The notes below the pieces were generated by a model, which was not told the DNA's origin, made no database searches, and was given only the letters and a program-made list of their open reading frames with translations. Below, piece after piece: positions 1 through 11,021 of a DNA stretch of 64,000 bases. The position numbers and the translations under genes are program-made. This DNA is from Fremontodendron californicum. Taxonomy: Eukaryota > Streptophyta > Magnoliopsida > Malvales > Malvaceae. Numbering within the stretch: position 1 is the first letter of the stretch; each line of letters opens with the position of its first letter. The stretch spans positions 11,552,501 to 11,616,500 of the forward strand of contig JAULJL010000018.1 of assembly GCA_030761205.1 (NCBI GenBank), written 5' to 3'.

Positions 1-360
1 ATTTTGAACACATAAAAACATAACACAAATACGATACGTACACACAAAATTTTCTCTAAATTGAATCACTATGACAAATTATGCAAAATATGGGATGAAT
101 TGAGACATGATACGAACACACAAAACTTTTTCTAAATTGAACCACTATGAGAAACTATGCAAAATATGGGATGAATTAAGACAAGACACGAACAAAACAA
201 GGAAAAATAATTAAAACACAACACGAAAACTAATATGAACATGATATGAATACACGAACATATCAAAATATACATAAAACGAATTATTAATGTGTATAAA
301 TTTATATACATTTATAATACTTTAAACATACGAAAAAATAACACAAATACAATTTTTTTT
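1..360 (-). repeat. Dispersed ACACGA/CGTG-rich repeat, left block
   Basis: AT-rich sequence with recurring ACACGAACA-type words. Read on the minus strand it matches the array at 18870-19930: both carry the 'ATAATTCGTTTTATGTAT', 'TATTATAAATTTATATA' and 'CTAAATTGAATCAC' (reverse sense) segments in the same order. Within the block a segment of about 95 bases is repeated (around 40-110 and 115-195). No coding potential is seen. It resembles the subterminal repeats of plant DNA transposons, but no terminus is visible because the window starts inside it. Confidence 0.6.
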
Positions 361-1060
361 CATCTTTTTTTCTATTTCCAGTCTTTCTTCACTCTTTCCT
401 TTTTTGTTTCTCTTTTCTTTCTTTCCTTCTTCATAAAAATAAATAAATAAATAAAATACCTTAAAATACCCAAAATAACCCTTAAAAGATCCTTAATACC
501 CTTGCTTAATTGTCCCCAAAGAAAAGAACTCAAAATTGAAATTGAGCACTCTCATGCGTGGGGGACAACTTTTAATTAGTGTTATAGATTCGCATAAAAT
601 TAAGTGTTTACTGATAATATCTTATTCAAAAGGAAAAATAATAATTTAAAGAAAAAAAAAATCTTAGTGACATCTTATAATCAATTTTGTGCAAGAAAAA
701 TAATCGTTTCTATAATACAAAACGACCAATAAACCTTATAATTTTTCCACTACCAGGTTAATTAAGAAAGAAGGAAGAACAAATATATTAGTGACAACAG
801 TGAAGTAAGAACTATGTTAGTTAAGTTGTTGATTGCTTAAATAAGTAGTTTGAATGAGATTGAGTTACACGGTCATCTTCTTGTTTTGTGATTATTACTA
901 TTTAATATTACTAATTTTGTTTTTTTTTTTAATAAAAAAAATTAAAGTTTAAGAAAAAATTGGAAAGAGAAATTTGTAAGTGCTGATAATTGAATCTTAG
1001 TTTTACTGAAATCCACCTTCTAAAATAAATGAATGAATTATTTGGACTAAACCCTAACGC
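361..1060. other. AT-rich intergenic spacer
   Basis: This stretch holds poly-pyrimidine tracts (350-425), an (AAAT)n microsatellite near 436-456 and poly-A/T runs. I see no open reading frame with recognisable content and no convincing element boundary. Confidence 0.6.
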
Positions 1061-2240
1061 CATGTTTGGTTGATTGTAATAGCCCACCGAATAGAATCCT
1101 ATTCCAAGCTTCCCCTTTATTCCACAATTTGGTTCATTTGAATAATCATTCCATTAAATGAGCTATTCCACCAATTCACTGAATAGCCACTCTTGGCTCC
1201 CCCAATAATAACTATTCCTACCTTATTTCCCTTACCACCGAAATGGCCTAAATTTTTTTGATAAATTTGCCCCTACACAAACAACTTACAGAAGTAGAAA
1301 AATCAAAGCAAAACTTGTATCAACATCATCCCAAAAAGGGAACCAACACAAAAATGCAAAGAAAACAGAAAAATAAGGAGAGAAGCTTTCTCTCTCTTTG
1401 GGTTAGGGCATTTATAGAGCGATTTGGGGCTCCAAATTTCATGAGGAAGAGGACAACACGAGAAACATATAAAAAAATTGGAGGCATTTGGAGTGGCAGA
1501 GAAGGGCGAAAAAGGAGGTGGAAGTCACGGGAGAACTTTGTAGATCTACGTTTATCCAGAGGTTTAAAAAAAAAAAACAAAGTAAAAAAATAAGAAAGAG
1601 GAGATTAAGAGGAAAATTCTGGTAAAATTTGGTAAAATTCTGGGTTTGGCGTCAACAGCGACGGTCGACGATCAACGATCGAAAACTGGGTTTGGACCAT
1701 CGAAAACTGGATATTTTTTGGGTTAGGGATGAAGAAGATGAATGTTTAAGAGAGAGAAAAGGGGTTTAGAGTAGAGAGAGATGGAGAAGTTTAAGAGAGA
1801 GAGTGAGAGAGGGGGAGAGTGAAAATGAAAAAAATGGATATTTATATGTTAGGAAAAATAATATTAAATACTTTTTAAATAATTAATTTTATATTATTTT
1901 TAAAATACAATTTATTAAAATATAAATAAATTTATTAAAATATTTCTAAATATTATTAAATTAATTTTAGAATTTATTATTTAATATAATATATTTAAAT
2001 ATTTTCATATATTAATATTACTTTATAAGAATTTTTTTTTTAAAAAAAATTCCAATCAATTATCTATTTAATTTAAGAGTAAAATAGTCATTTTATATCT
2101 ATTTTTAATATATTCTTTAACATCATTTTAACTAATCAAATAATATAATAAACTAAATTACGAAATACCTATTCTCTCTCTATTATATTTCCACCAAATA
2201 GCAATTTCATTCCAACGAATTAAATGTGCGAAATTCACCA
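1061..2240. mobile_element. Possible non-autonomous element with a purine-rich core
   Basis: The left part (about 1061-1240) carries the 'CATGTTTGGTTGA' and 'CCATTCCATT' words often seen at the ends of plant non-autonomous elements. The right part (2160-2225) has related 'CCACCAAATAG' and 'CATTCCAACG' words in inverse sense. The middle has a GA-rich stretch (1735-1830, AGAGAGA repeats) and AT-rich sequence (1840-2110). I could not align a clean terminal inverted repeat or target duplication, so the boundaries are a guess. The open frames on both strands at 1258-1593 are composition artefacts. Confidence 0.3.
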
Positions 2241-2648
2241 ATTTTGGTTTTCATGATCGTGATTCAATTTTAATAGGACTATTGAAAAAACCAATAAAAG
2301 TTAGACACTTGAAGATAAGATAAATAAAACTAATTAATTAGAATATTAATTGATAATTTTTTAATTTAATAAATTAATAGATTTATTTTAATAATCACTT
2401 TTAATACTTTTAAAATTCACACTTTTTTATATAATGAAGATACGAATTAGATTATTTTGTCATTAGTATAATATGAGGTGGATGAATGATTGTTAATTAA
2501 ATCGTAATACAGAAATTAACTTTTCCTTTTTGGCTAAAAAGATATATTTAAAAATTAGAAATACTTTTTACTACGTATAGGGTGCTATAAACTTCAATGG
2601 TACTCAACAATTAAAACTTACTAGAATAAAGTACCCGCTTGTCGGGTA
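2241..2648. other. AT-rich spacer left of the hAT element
   Basis: Low-complexity AT-rich DNA with no recognisable gene, repeat boundary or conserved motif. Confidence 0.5.
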
Positions 2649-2656
2649 CTTTTAAA
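2649..2656. repeat. hAT target-site duplication, left copy
   Basis: CTTTTAAA lies directly before the left terminus. The right flank at 6363-6370 is CGTTTAAA, a 7/8 match. Eight bases is the size expected for hAT insertions. Confidence 0.75.
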
Positions 2657-2669
2657 TAGAGGTGACAAA

Positions 2670-2895
2670 CGAGTCGGTTCGGACGAGTTCGGATTAGGTT
2701 ATCATCGAATTTAATTTTTTTCGGGTTTAAATCATTTTGGGTTCGGCCTATTTCGGGTTCGGACCATTTTGGATACGGGCTTTTTCGGATTCGGATAATT
2801 TCAGGTTCAGACTATCTCTGGTTTGGGCCATTTCGGATAAGGGTTTTTTTGGATTCGGATTATTTCGGATTAGGATCGGTTTGAGTTTGGACTGG
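2670..2895. repeat. hAT left subterminal repeats
   Basis: Many copies of a roughly 12-base TTCGGATTCGG / TTTCGGGTTCGG motif, in sharp contrast to the surrounding AT-rich DNA. Arrays like this near hAT ends are known transposase-binding sites in other family members; that role is inferred here. Confidence 0.75.
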
Positions 2896-3574
2896 CCGAC
2901 ATAGGGACAAAAATAATAAAATTAAAAAATATTTATATAAATATAAAAATATATAATAATTTTATTTATACATTGAGTATCAATATTTTGTTTTTGAATA
3001 TTGTCCATTATTTTTGGTATAATATCTTTTAAGTTCAAATAAAAAATAAATATATAAATTTGATATATCTACTATAGTATTAATAAAAAATTATTTATAC
3101 ATTTTGATATTTCTTATTATTTTACAATGATTATATACTTATATATTTTTTTATTTTTATGATATTTAGTTCTGAATTATGAATATAGTTATAATTAATG
3201 ATTATATAAGTGTTTTTTTTTTGTTTTATAAGTGAGCTAAAATAAATATAAAATAACACTATAAAAAGTAATAGTAAAAAATTATTGGGTTACATTTAAA
3301 AAAAAAAATCATTAGAAAGAAACAAGTTATAAATAAAACCCACTAAATATTTATATAAATGACTTTTTACTTTTAACTACTCATTGGGCTTAGTCACTTA
3401 GTCCAACAAATTTTAAATTTTTTTTTTTTATTTTGCTTTATTAGATTTTTTGTCATCGTATTATAATTTTTTAACATTATTTTAAATTTTCAAGAATTTG
3501 TTCTCTTATTTATATTTTTTAATTTGGACATAATTATAAACACTGACATAACAATATTAGATCTAATTGAAAAT

Positions 3575-3785
3575 AGACTTAGCAATTCATGTCATGTTCG
3601 TGTATTTTATCGTGTTATAATCGTGTTTAAGATATTTTATATTTATATAAATTTTGATACGTTAATTAATTCATATTATATAGATTTTGAGACATTTGTA
3701 TTCGTGTCGTATCGTGTTTGTGTCAAGTTTTTTAGTTATTTTTTTCGTGTCGTGTTCGTGTAATTGTGTCGTTTCCAATATTACC
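3575..3785 (+). repeat. Copy of the CGTG-rich dispersed repeat inside the hAT
   Basis: The words GTTCGTGTATTTTATCGTG, TTTATATAAATTTTGATACG and CGTGTCGTATCGTGTTTGTG follow the same order as in the 18870-19930 block, same orientation. The small open frame here (3524-3763) is not protein-like. Confidence 0.45.
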
Positions 3786-4429
3786 GGTCTAATTGAAAAC
3801 ACTTAATTGACCAAATATTCAATTAAAATGTTAAATAGTAGACACTAAAAGAGTACCATTTAATTAGTTTAACCTTAATAATTAATACTTAAAAATTTTA
3901 GAAAATTATTACATGTAAAAGCTAATTTATATAGTTTTGAATAATTTAATTTTTAACCATTTTGATTTTAACATTAGATATAGTCAATAATCATATAACC
4001 AATTAGTAATTATCCAATTATAATATTGAATAGTAGACATTATTAAAACGAGTATCAATTATCATACCAAAAATAGTTAATATCAATATTAATTGGTCAA
4101 TTATTTAGCTTAACCTTAATAATTAGAAACTATATGATACTATGACGACGTCTAAAAACTAGTTGATATAGTATTAACTATTAAACTATTTTGACATTAA
4201 CGAATAAATAAATATCTTAGCATAGAAAATAACTTAATATTTTGTGTAGTACATGTAAATGTAATCAATCATTTAATTTGTATAATATCAATTAAAGTTT
4301 GTAAGAAAAAAAAATTAAAATATTTAAAATTGTTTTATATAAAGTTAATAATAATATATTAATTTTAGTTTGTTTAAAAAATAAGATATTTTAAATTAAT
4401 TGTATTAAAATTATTACTTGATCCTCATT

Positions 4430-5246
4430 TTAAGTTGCAACATTTACAATATCTTTTTTTCAAAATTGGGTATAGAATATGAAAACAAGTGGATGGGTAT
4501 TCTTGAAGAATTGAAGCTACTTTTCAAGGAGTATGAGAATCAAATTAATATTTTTTCTCAGTCATCTGTGATGGTCGATAATAATGATCGAAATAGTCGA
4601 AGAAAAGTTTCCGAAGAAATGAGTTTAAGTTTAATATTTTATTTAAGTTGCTTTATTAATTTATTATATTATTACTTATTTTTAGATAATAAGTAATTTA
4701 ATCAATTTATAACTTTTAATTGAATTATACATTAGTCATTATAATTTGATATATGGATTTACTTTATTATTATAGGGATTTAAAAGCTATAACGTTGGGT
4801 CTATATCTCATAAAACAAAATTGATTTATAATTGGATGAGGTTAGAGAAGATTATGAGAAGCAACTTGATGTTCTTGATTATTGGAAGAAAAATCAATTT
4901 CGATATCTTGTCCTTTCAACAATGGCCAAGGAAAAATTGAGTATTCCAATTACCACAGTTGCTTCTGAATCAGCATTTAGCATGAGTGGTAGAGTTATTA
5001 ACAAATGGAGAAACTGTCTTACGCCTCATAATGTAGAAATATTGATTACTACTCGTAATTGGTTATATGAATACGAGGTATCCATAAACTCTGGTGGTAA
5101 GGTTTTACTATCATTGATTGTATCTTTATTAAGTTTTTATTATTATTTAAATGATTACATGGTTATTTATATATTTTTTATTAGATGAAGAAAACGATGA
5201 AGTATTGATATTGGGAAGAAACGTTGAGATGTTGAACTTGAATTAA
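4430..5246 (+). pseudogene. hAT transposase C-terminal remnant (dimerisation domain)
   Basis: Two recognisable pieces. The first (about 4440-4625) has the acidic region typical just upstream of the dimerisation domain (EELKLLFKEYENQ). The second (4832-5096) is the hAT C-terminal dimerisation domain: LDYWKKNQFRYLVLSTMAKE, then IPITTVASESAFSMSGRVI and LTPHNVEILITTRNWL. A GT-AG intron at 5097-5184 joins 4832-5096 in frame to a short acidic final exon (GDEENDEVLIL...) ending at the TAA at 5244-5246. The interval 4626-4831 may be another intron or decayed DNA. The N-terminal zinc finger and the first catalytic residues are absent, so I call this a pseudogene. The family is related to plant RICESLEEPER-type transposases; the role in life would be cut-and-paste transposition. 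Confidence 0.8.
5097..5184 (+). other. Predicted intron in the hAT transposase
   Basis: The donor reads G|GTAAGG and the acceptor TTTTTTATTAG|AT after a T-rich tract. Removing these 88 bases keeps the frame and adds an acidic C-terminal tail typical of the family. Confidence 0.65.
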
Positions 5247-6094
5247 TGGTCTTACGAAGAAAAAAGGACAAAGAGTTTGTAGTTCTAATTTCAAAGTATG
5301 TTGATATTTTACTTTGCAATAGTTATTTATAATTGTTGATCAAAAAAGTTTCTCTACAAATGTTTACTAAGATTAATTATGATTGTTTTGATTTTAATTT
5401 ACAGGTTCAAATTTTGGATGTTGGTCTTGGACTTTTGGGATGACTTGATGCATTGTACCTAAGAATCGGATTGTATGATTTTAAGAATTGGAGAATATCT
5501 TTTATTTAAATGTAATTTGTTTAGATGTTGTATTTCAATTTAGTTATTCAACTTTTTAATTTTTATATTTTCATTTATAAGTCAATGTTTTTTTTCTTTT
5601 CAAGTAAATTTAATATTTTTATATGTTTGAACACTAAGAAAATGATTTAAAATTAATTTTGTTAATAGTATTATTAGTGTTATAGAAAATAACAAGTTTA
5701 ATTATATGTTAAAATTATATGATATTTTTGTTTATTTGAATTATTATTATATTAAAATTTAGATTTAAATGTGGAATAATTATAATAATATATTGTAAAT
5801 GATTATTTATAATAGAATCATTAATAATATTATTATTTATGTTTAATTATTGTCAATATAATAAGGATAGTATTAAAAGATATTTGATATTTATAGTTAA
5901 TGTGTTTCAAGTTAAATCTAATTTAAAGATATACTATTAATTATTTTTGTTAATAATACATTATTGATATAAATGTATAATAACTATAAATTTATTTTTA
6001 CAAATTAAAATTTTTTATTAAAATTTTTTATATTTTTTTATTTTAAATAAAATCATATAATTATATTTTAATTTTTTTCTAATTATAAATTTGG

Positions 6095-6350
6095 TTTTTT
6101 TACGGGTTTCGAATCGGATCGATCTCGGGCTCGGATCGTAGCGGATTCAGGCTTTTACGGGTTTGGGCTTTTTTGGATTCAGATTTTCTCGGGTTCGGAT
6201 TTTTTCGAATTCAGATTTTCTCGGGTTAGGGCTTTTTCGGATTCGGATTATTTCGGATTCAGGTCTTTGACTTTTTTAGTCAATTCGGATCGGAACGGAT
6301 TCGGTCTCGGATCGGCTTGGCTCGGGCTAGTTCTCGGGTTCAGCCCTGCT
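6095..6350. repeat. hAT right subterminal repeats
   Basis: A dense array of TTCGGATTCAGG / TTTTCTCGGGTTCGG motifs, the counterpart of the left subterminal array, ending at the right terminal inverted repeat. Confidence 0.75.
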
Positions 6351-6362
6351 TTGCCAGCTCTG

Positions 6363-6370
6363 CGTTTAAA
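6363..6370. repeat. hAT target-site duplication, right copy
   Basis: CGTTTAAA immediately follows the right terminus and matches the left copy at 7 of 8 positions. Confidence 0.75.
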
Positions 6371-6640
6371 TTTATTTATAAATTTTTAATTAATAATAAA
6401 AAATTAATTATATTTTATGAAATAATAATTATTTATTTAAATTTTATAATTTTAAATTGTAATAATATTAATATAATAATATTTTATTAATTATGAAAAT
6501 TAAATTTATGATAATTGTTTATTTATAAGTTACGTAATACAAATACATTTTTAAATGTTATTTATATGTATTTTTAAAAATGTTTAGATTTTATTGTATA
6601 TTTTTATTTATAGGAGGTAAAAAATAATAAATAAGAAAAT
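6371..6640. other. AT-rich spacer
   Basis: Almost pure A/T sequence between the hAT right end and the core-repeat array. Nothing recognisable. Confidence 0.5.
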
Positions 6641-6724
6641 AAAATTGTGGTTTGTATTTTATTCTCTCGGAAAATCGATTTTCTCACATAGGTTAGTAGC
6701 AAGTTCGTTTTTTTTCTTTTTCTC

Positions 6725-7480
6725 CCAAGCGGATTGGATACGGATCCTAAATCGATCCGCGAGTTAACGTGCAGACCAACCCCTTTAAATACATCATTTA
6801 AAATAAAATAAAAATAAAAATAATTAATAAAATAAATTTTTTTTTTTTTTTATTTTTTTTCGAGCGGTCGGGTCACGGATCCTAAATCGACCCGCAAGTC
6901 AACGTGCAGACCAACCCCTTTAAATACATCATTTAAAATTAAAACAAAAAAAAATGAATAAAGTTATTTATTTTTATTTTTTTTTCGAACGGGTCGGGTA
7001 CAGATCCTAAATTAACCCATGAGTCAATTAAAATAAAAATATAAAAATAATTAATAAATATATTTTTTAATTTTTTTCCCGAAACGGTCTGGTACGGATC
7101 CTAAATTGGCCTGCGAGTCAATGTGCAGACCAATCTTTTTAAATGTATCATTTAAAAATAAAATAATTTTTTTCCCAAGCGGGTCGGGTACGGATCCTAA
7201 ATCGCCCTATGAGTTAACGTGCGGACCAACCCCTTTAAATACATCATTTAAAATTAAAATAATAAAAAAAAATGTTTAACTTTTTATCGTACGGGTGGAG
7301 TACGGATCCTAAATCGACCTACGAGTCAACGTGCAGACCAACCACTTTAAATACATGATTCAAAAATAAAATAGAATAACTAATAAAATTATTTTTTAAT
7401 TTTTTCCCGAACGAATCGGGTATGGATCTTAAATCGACCTGCGAGTCAACTTGCAGACTAATCCCATTAAATACATTATT
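6725..7480 (+). repeat. Degenerate tandem array, 7 units with GC-rich core
   Basis: Seven units begin near 6728, 6863, 6988, 7084, 7180, 7290 and 7410. Each has a core of about 75 bases with the ordered words GGGTCGGGTACGGATCCTAA, CGACC(C/T)GCGAGTCAACGTG and CAGACCAACCCCTTTAAATA. Cores are separated by A-rich spacers of variable length, giving a period of about 95-135. The third unit lacks its right half. It is not coding. The GGGTCGGGT...CGGATCC part recurs once at 30258-30285 inside the LTR of element A. Confidence 0.8.
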
Positions 7481-7875
7481 AAAAAAAAAAAACATCTAAA
7501 AATCTAAAAATCTTTAAAAAAAAATACACCATTAATTTTTTATAATAGGATCAAATTACCCTTAACCTATTTATGAAAAAATCCCTTGAATCTTTAAGGA
7601 CTCAAAAATCTTAATAGTAGATAGATATATGCCCAAATATCAGTTATAAAGGGTATAAAAAAATAGGGAAAAAAAAAAACGTTTGTTAAAAGGTTGTGTA
7701 AAACACACAGAAAAATTGACAACAGCAAACCCCACCCAAAAAAAATCACGGCATCCAGACCCAACTAAAATTGTCCAAAACCCATAACATAAACAACCAA
7801 AACTAACCCTAAAACATTATAAAAATCCCCTATGAATCTCATAGGATTCAATTTTGATAATAGTTGACTGCTAAG
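7481..7875. other. Spacer between the array and the LINE scrap
   Basis: A-rich sequence with short C-rich stretches (7720-7830). No gene or element boundary recognised. Confidence 0.45.
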
Positions 7876-7965
7876 CAAGCTCCGCCACAAAGATTTGTGA
7901 CGGTGAACGTTGATGGTGCTACACAGTCGAATCCAAGTGAATTAGTTATTGGTAGCATATAGTGA
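7876..7965 (+). pseudogene. RNase H fragment of LINE (RVT_3) type
   Basis: Translation from 7876 gives VTVNVDGATQSNPSELVIG before a TAG. This matches the start of the RNase H domain found at the C-terminus of plant LINE-type retrotransposon proteins, where the 'N-x-DGA-x-x-x-NP' segment carries the first catalytic aspartate. Only about 29 residues remain and nothing upstream or downstream extends it. The minus-strand retroelement at 8170 begins 200 bases later and may have separated it from its continuation, though I did not find that continuation beyond 18613. This is a small fragment called by eye. Confidence 0.45.
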
Positions 7966-8169
7966 GATAATTGAATCTGATTAAAAGTATTTATGAGCTG
8001 AGTTGGATCAAATTCGAGTTTGAAAATTTATTTTATTATTAAATTGGTTTGTAGACAAGTTTAAATTTGATTCTCTTTTGATTGTTTACAAGATTTTACT
8101 ATATCAAGTATAAATGATATATGTTTAGAATAATACAAAAATAAAAAAAATTAATAGAAAAAAATAAGA
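7966..8169. other. Spacer left of the chromovirus
   Basis: AT-rich sequence up to the target duplication of the Ty3/gypsy element. Nothing recognisable. Confidence 0.5.
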
Positions 8170-8174
8170 AATAA
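8170..8174. repeat. Target-site duplication AATAA, left
   Basis: AATAA directly precedes the LTR terminus and is identical to the bases after the other LTR (18609-18613). Confidence 0.85.
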
Positions 8175-10938
8175 TGTCACATCCCGAATCCGAGAGTGTG
8201 ACCGGCCAGAGACAAGTATATACCCTTGCCTCCAAAGCCTTAATCATTCATCTACCTAACGAAATTTCAGCATGACCTCGCCCGATAAGGAGGGTTACGG
8301 AACCTGCAAAACATGCAACGCAATAATAATAACACATGACATCCCGGTTAAGACATCTCCAACTAGGGAGTAACCGAGATGCCCCGCAGCAGACGCACAA
8401 AGTGAACCACAATGCATATATTTATACAATACCAAAAATGTAGACAACAACATCGGTCTCCGACCAAGTAATTGCATGACACATAATACAACATATTTAA
8501 ACAAAATAATATATAACATTCTTAGGTGACTGTTCACAGCTTCTCCATCAAGTAACGGTTCACCTCATCAAAAGGACATGTCATGCTCACCAACTAGTGT
8601 CATGAACTAAGCCGGCGGGGTGGATGAGGGACCGGGTCGATCAGTATCTGAGAAAGAAAAATAACTAAAGAGTGAGTCATGAGGACCCAGTGAGCAAACG
8701 CAAGTTATATTAACTAATATCACCTGGATGTTTCTATCCAACATCACAAGCATCTATAACATCCGATAGGGTCCGTAGACTCCTACAAACCGGTAGGGCT
8801 CGAAAGCTCCTACAAAACTGGTAAGGCACGAAGGCTCCTACAAAACCAGTAGGGCTCGAAGGCTCCTACAAAACCGGTAGGGCACGAAGGCTCCTACAAA
8901 ACTAGTAGGGCATGAAAGCTCCTACAAAACCAGTAGGGCTCGAAGGCTCCTACATAACCAGTAGGGCTCAATGGCAGCCTACAAATCCGGTAGGGCACAA
9001 TGGCAGCCTACAAATACGGTAGGGCACAATGGCAGCCTACAAATCCGGTAGGGCACAATGGCAGCCTACAAATCCGGTAGGGCAAAATGGCAGCCTACAA
9101 ATCCGGTATAGCTTAACATTACAATAAATTGCATCACATAGCATTTAAATAAGCATACTAGCAAGGAACAATGTGGCGCCATACGGTCGACCACTCATAC
9201 GACAATCCCAGATTATTACATAATCATCACTTGTCCATTCCTTAGACCTTTTTCTCACGTCTTTACGAGAACTCGATATCATAAGGTAATTCTTCGTCAT
9301 ACATTCATACAATCACAGTCAGTATGTCATAACATAATCTAACGATCCTACGTCTATCGCTACACGTTTACTCACAATGCGCTGAGCGGGAGAAATTGGT
9401 TCCTCGTGCTCCGAAACTCTTCCAACCACGGACTCAGCTTAGTACGTAAACAGTAATTTCATAAATATTTTATAAATTAGAAACATTCATACTATCCAAA
9501 TTGTAGCTAATTAGCTATTATCCAAAATTTTGCAGCTTAGCTATTTTAGTATTATAATATTTACACCTAGCTCGGGTGGAAATTCGGAGCAACGATCAAC
9601 TGGAAAGTTGCTCCCCCGAGCCTAGCAAAGCTAACGGGAGCCTCGGGTGGTGGTGGAAGTGGCGGCACAAGGTGGTTGGCCAACATGGTGAATTAGGCCA
9701 AGCTTAGATTTCTCAGTCCAAGCCACTTTTTCAATCAACCAACCCCAAATAATGGATGTAGAGGTTGATTTAGGACTACCCATGGTGGTGGCTATGTTGG
9801 AAACCACCTAAGGCAAAATAGCCATAAAGAGAAACACATAGTTTCTCTTGGTTTCTTAAAAAAACTAACACCAAATAAGTAATCCTCACCTTCTAGATAG
9901 TAAAAATATGTATTTTTTTGGCTTGGTGATGAGTAGAATTCAAGAGATCAAGCTTACAAGCTTTTTGGTTATGGAGTTTTCACTTGGTTGGGTTTTCTCT
10001 TAAGGAAGAAGATGAAAAAACCCTTCATGCTTAAGGAAAATGGGTCTCTCAGCTGAACATGGGGTTATGGCATGTATTTTATGGCCATTTTTCAAGCCAA
10101 ATGACAAAAATACCCCTTTTTGCTCACTTTTTGTCTTTTTGTGCCTAAATGGGGCCCACATGAAATTTTTACGTTCGGAAGCTCGTTTTTCATTTTTCTC
10201 GACACGAATATGTTTCAAATATCATTTTACACTAGTATGCAAGTTTCATAATTTTTGGATATCCCGAGCATCAAATCCGGGCCCCAGACTGTTTACAGGT
10301 CAACATTTTGACTTTTTTGGTTTTAGCTGCGATTCTCATTCTGATTTCACCAAAAGCTTTCTAACATCATTTTATGTCCATATGAATCCATTTATTCACT
10401 TAAAACCTTTTCCGGACCTTCCCGCGGCTAGTTTCGACTTTTCACTCTTTTAAGCTAATTAAGGGCGTATTCGCTTTCCAATTTACTTTTCGAGTAAAAA
10501 AAAAAAGGGTCAAAATTTTTGATCTAAACATCATATTGAGATCCTCTATGATTACAGAGTCTATTGGTACCATATTCGAACCAAAAAATAAATTTTGGGT
10601 AAAATAACCAAAATACCCTTGGTTCATATTTTACCGGTTTTGTGCCGATTAGATTTTCCAATAATCCTGATCAGTAATATATCACATTTTAGCACTATGT
10701 GAAGTTAAAATACCAAATTTCATGGGCTTTACATTTTCCCGATTGCGACTCCTGGCTCGTGATCACTTTAAGGCTAAATCCTCAAATAGCCGATTAAACC
10801 CCTTACTCTACAAAATTTAATATAACAATAAAACCAGATGGTAGTGTGCTTTGTCTACAAGCATACATAAACTTGATCCATCGTCTATGAATCATTTAAA
10901 GAGACCCGAGTCGATCTTTGACTTACGAGGGTTTTACA
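8175..10938 (-). repeat. 3' LTR of the chromovirus (2764 bp)
   Basis: On the minus strand it starts TGTAAAACCCTCGTAAGTC and ends CGGGATGTGACA. It aligns along its whole length with 15905-18608, with scattered substitutions and small indels. It carries an internal array of 28-29-bp repeats (8763-9112). It lies on the 3' side of the element because the coding strand is minus. The open frames inside (for example 10040-10453) have no recognisable content. Confidence 0.93.
8763..9112 (+). repeat. 28-29-bp minisatellite in the LTR, 12 units
   Basis: Consecutive units follow GGTAGGGCTCGAAGGCTCC / TACAAAACC, changing halfway to a GGTAGGGCACAATGGCAGCC / TACAAATCC variant. I count 12 units plus a partial one. 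The other LTR has 11. No unique spacers separate units, so this is not a CRISPR array. Confidence 0.85.
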
Positions 10939-10955
10939 ATTCTTCCCCTCTTAAA
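10939..10955 (-). promoter_or_regulatory. Polypurine tract of the chromovirus
   Basis: The minus strand reads AAGAGGGGAAGAAT directly before the LTR terminus TGTAAAACCC. This is the expected primer for plus-strand DNA synthesis. Confidence 0.8.
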
Positions 10956-11021
10956 AACAATTCGTCCTCGAATTTTCCTAATTGTGAACTTATTGAATAA
11001 TTCGTTTAAAGAGTTACGTAC

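Larger units (their letters stand above)
2657..6362 (+). mobile_element. hAT-superfamily DNA transposon, complete ends, defective
   Basis: The left end reads TAGAGGTGACAAACGAG and the reverse complement of the right end reads CAGAGCTGGCAAAGCAG, an imperfect terminal inverted repeat. An 8-bp near-perfect target duplication flanks it. Both ends carry GC-rich subterminal repeats, and the centre encodes a hAT transposase C-terminus. At 3.7 kb the length is plausible for a full plant hAT, but only the last part of the transposase is recognisable. The N-terminal BED finger and most of the catalytic domain appear lost or replaced by AT-rich sequence, so the element cannot encode its own transposase. 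Confidence 0.85.

Noticed and set aside
1258..1593. Overlapping frames on both strands (111 and 84 residues)
   Set aside because: Lys/Arg- or Phe/Leu-rich composition from a purine/pyrimidine-biased strand. No motif, and one begins at TTG.
8763..9112. Regular 28-29-bp repeats that resemble a CRISPR array
   Set aside because: Units are directly adjacent with no unique spacers, they lie in both LTRs of a plant retroelement, and there are no cas genes.
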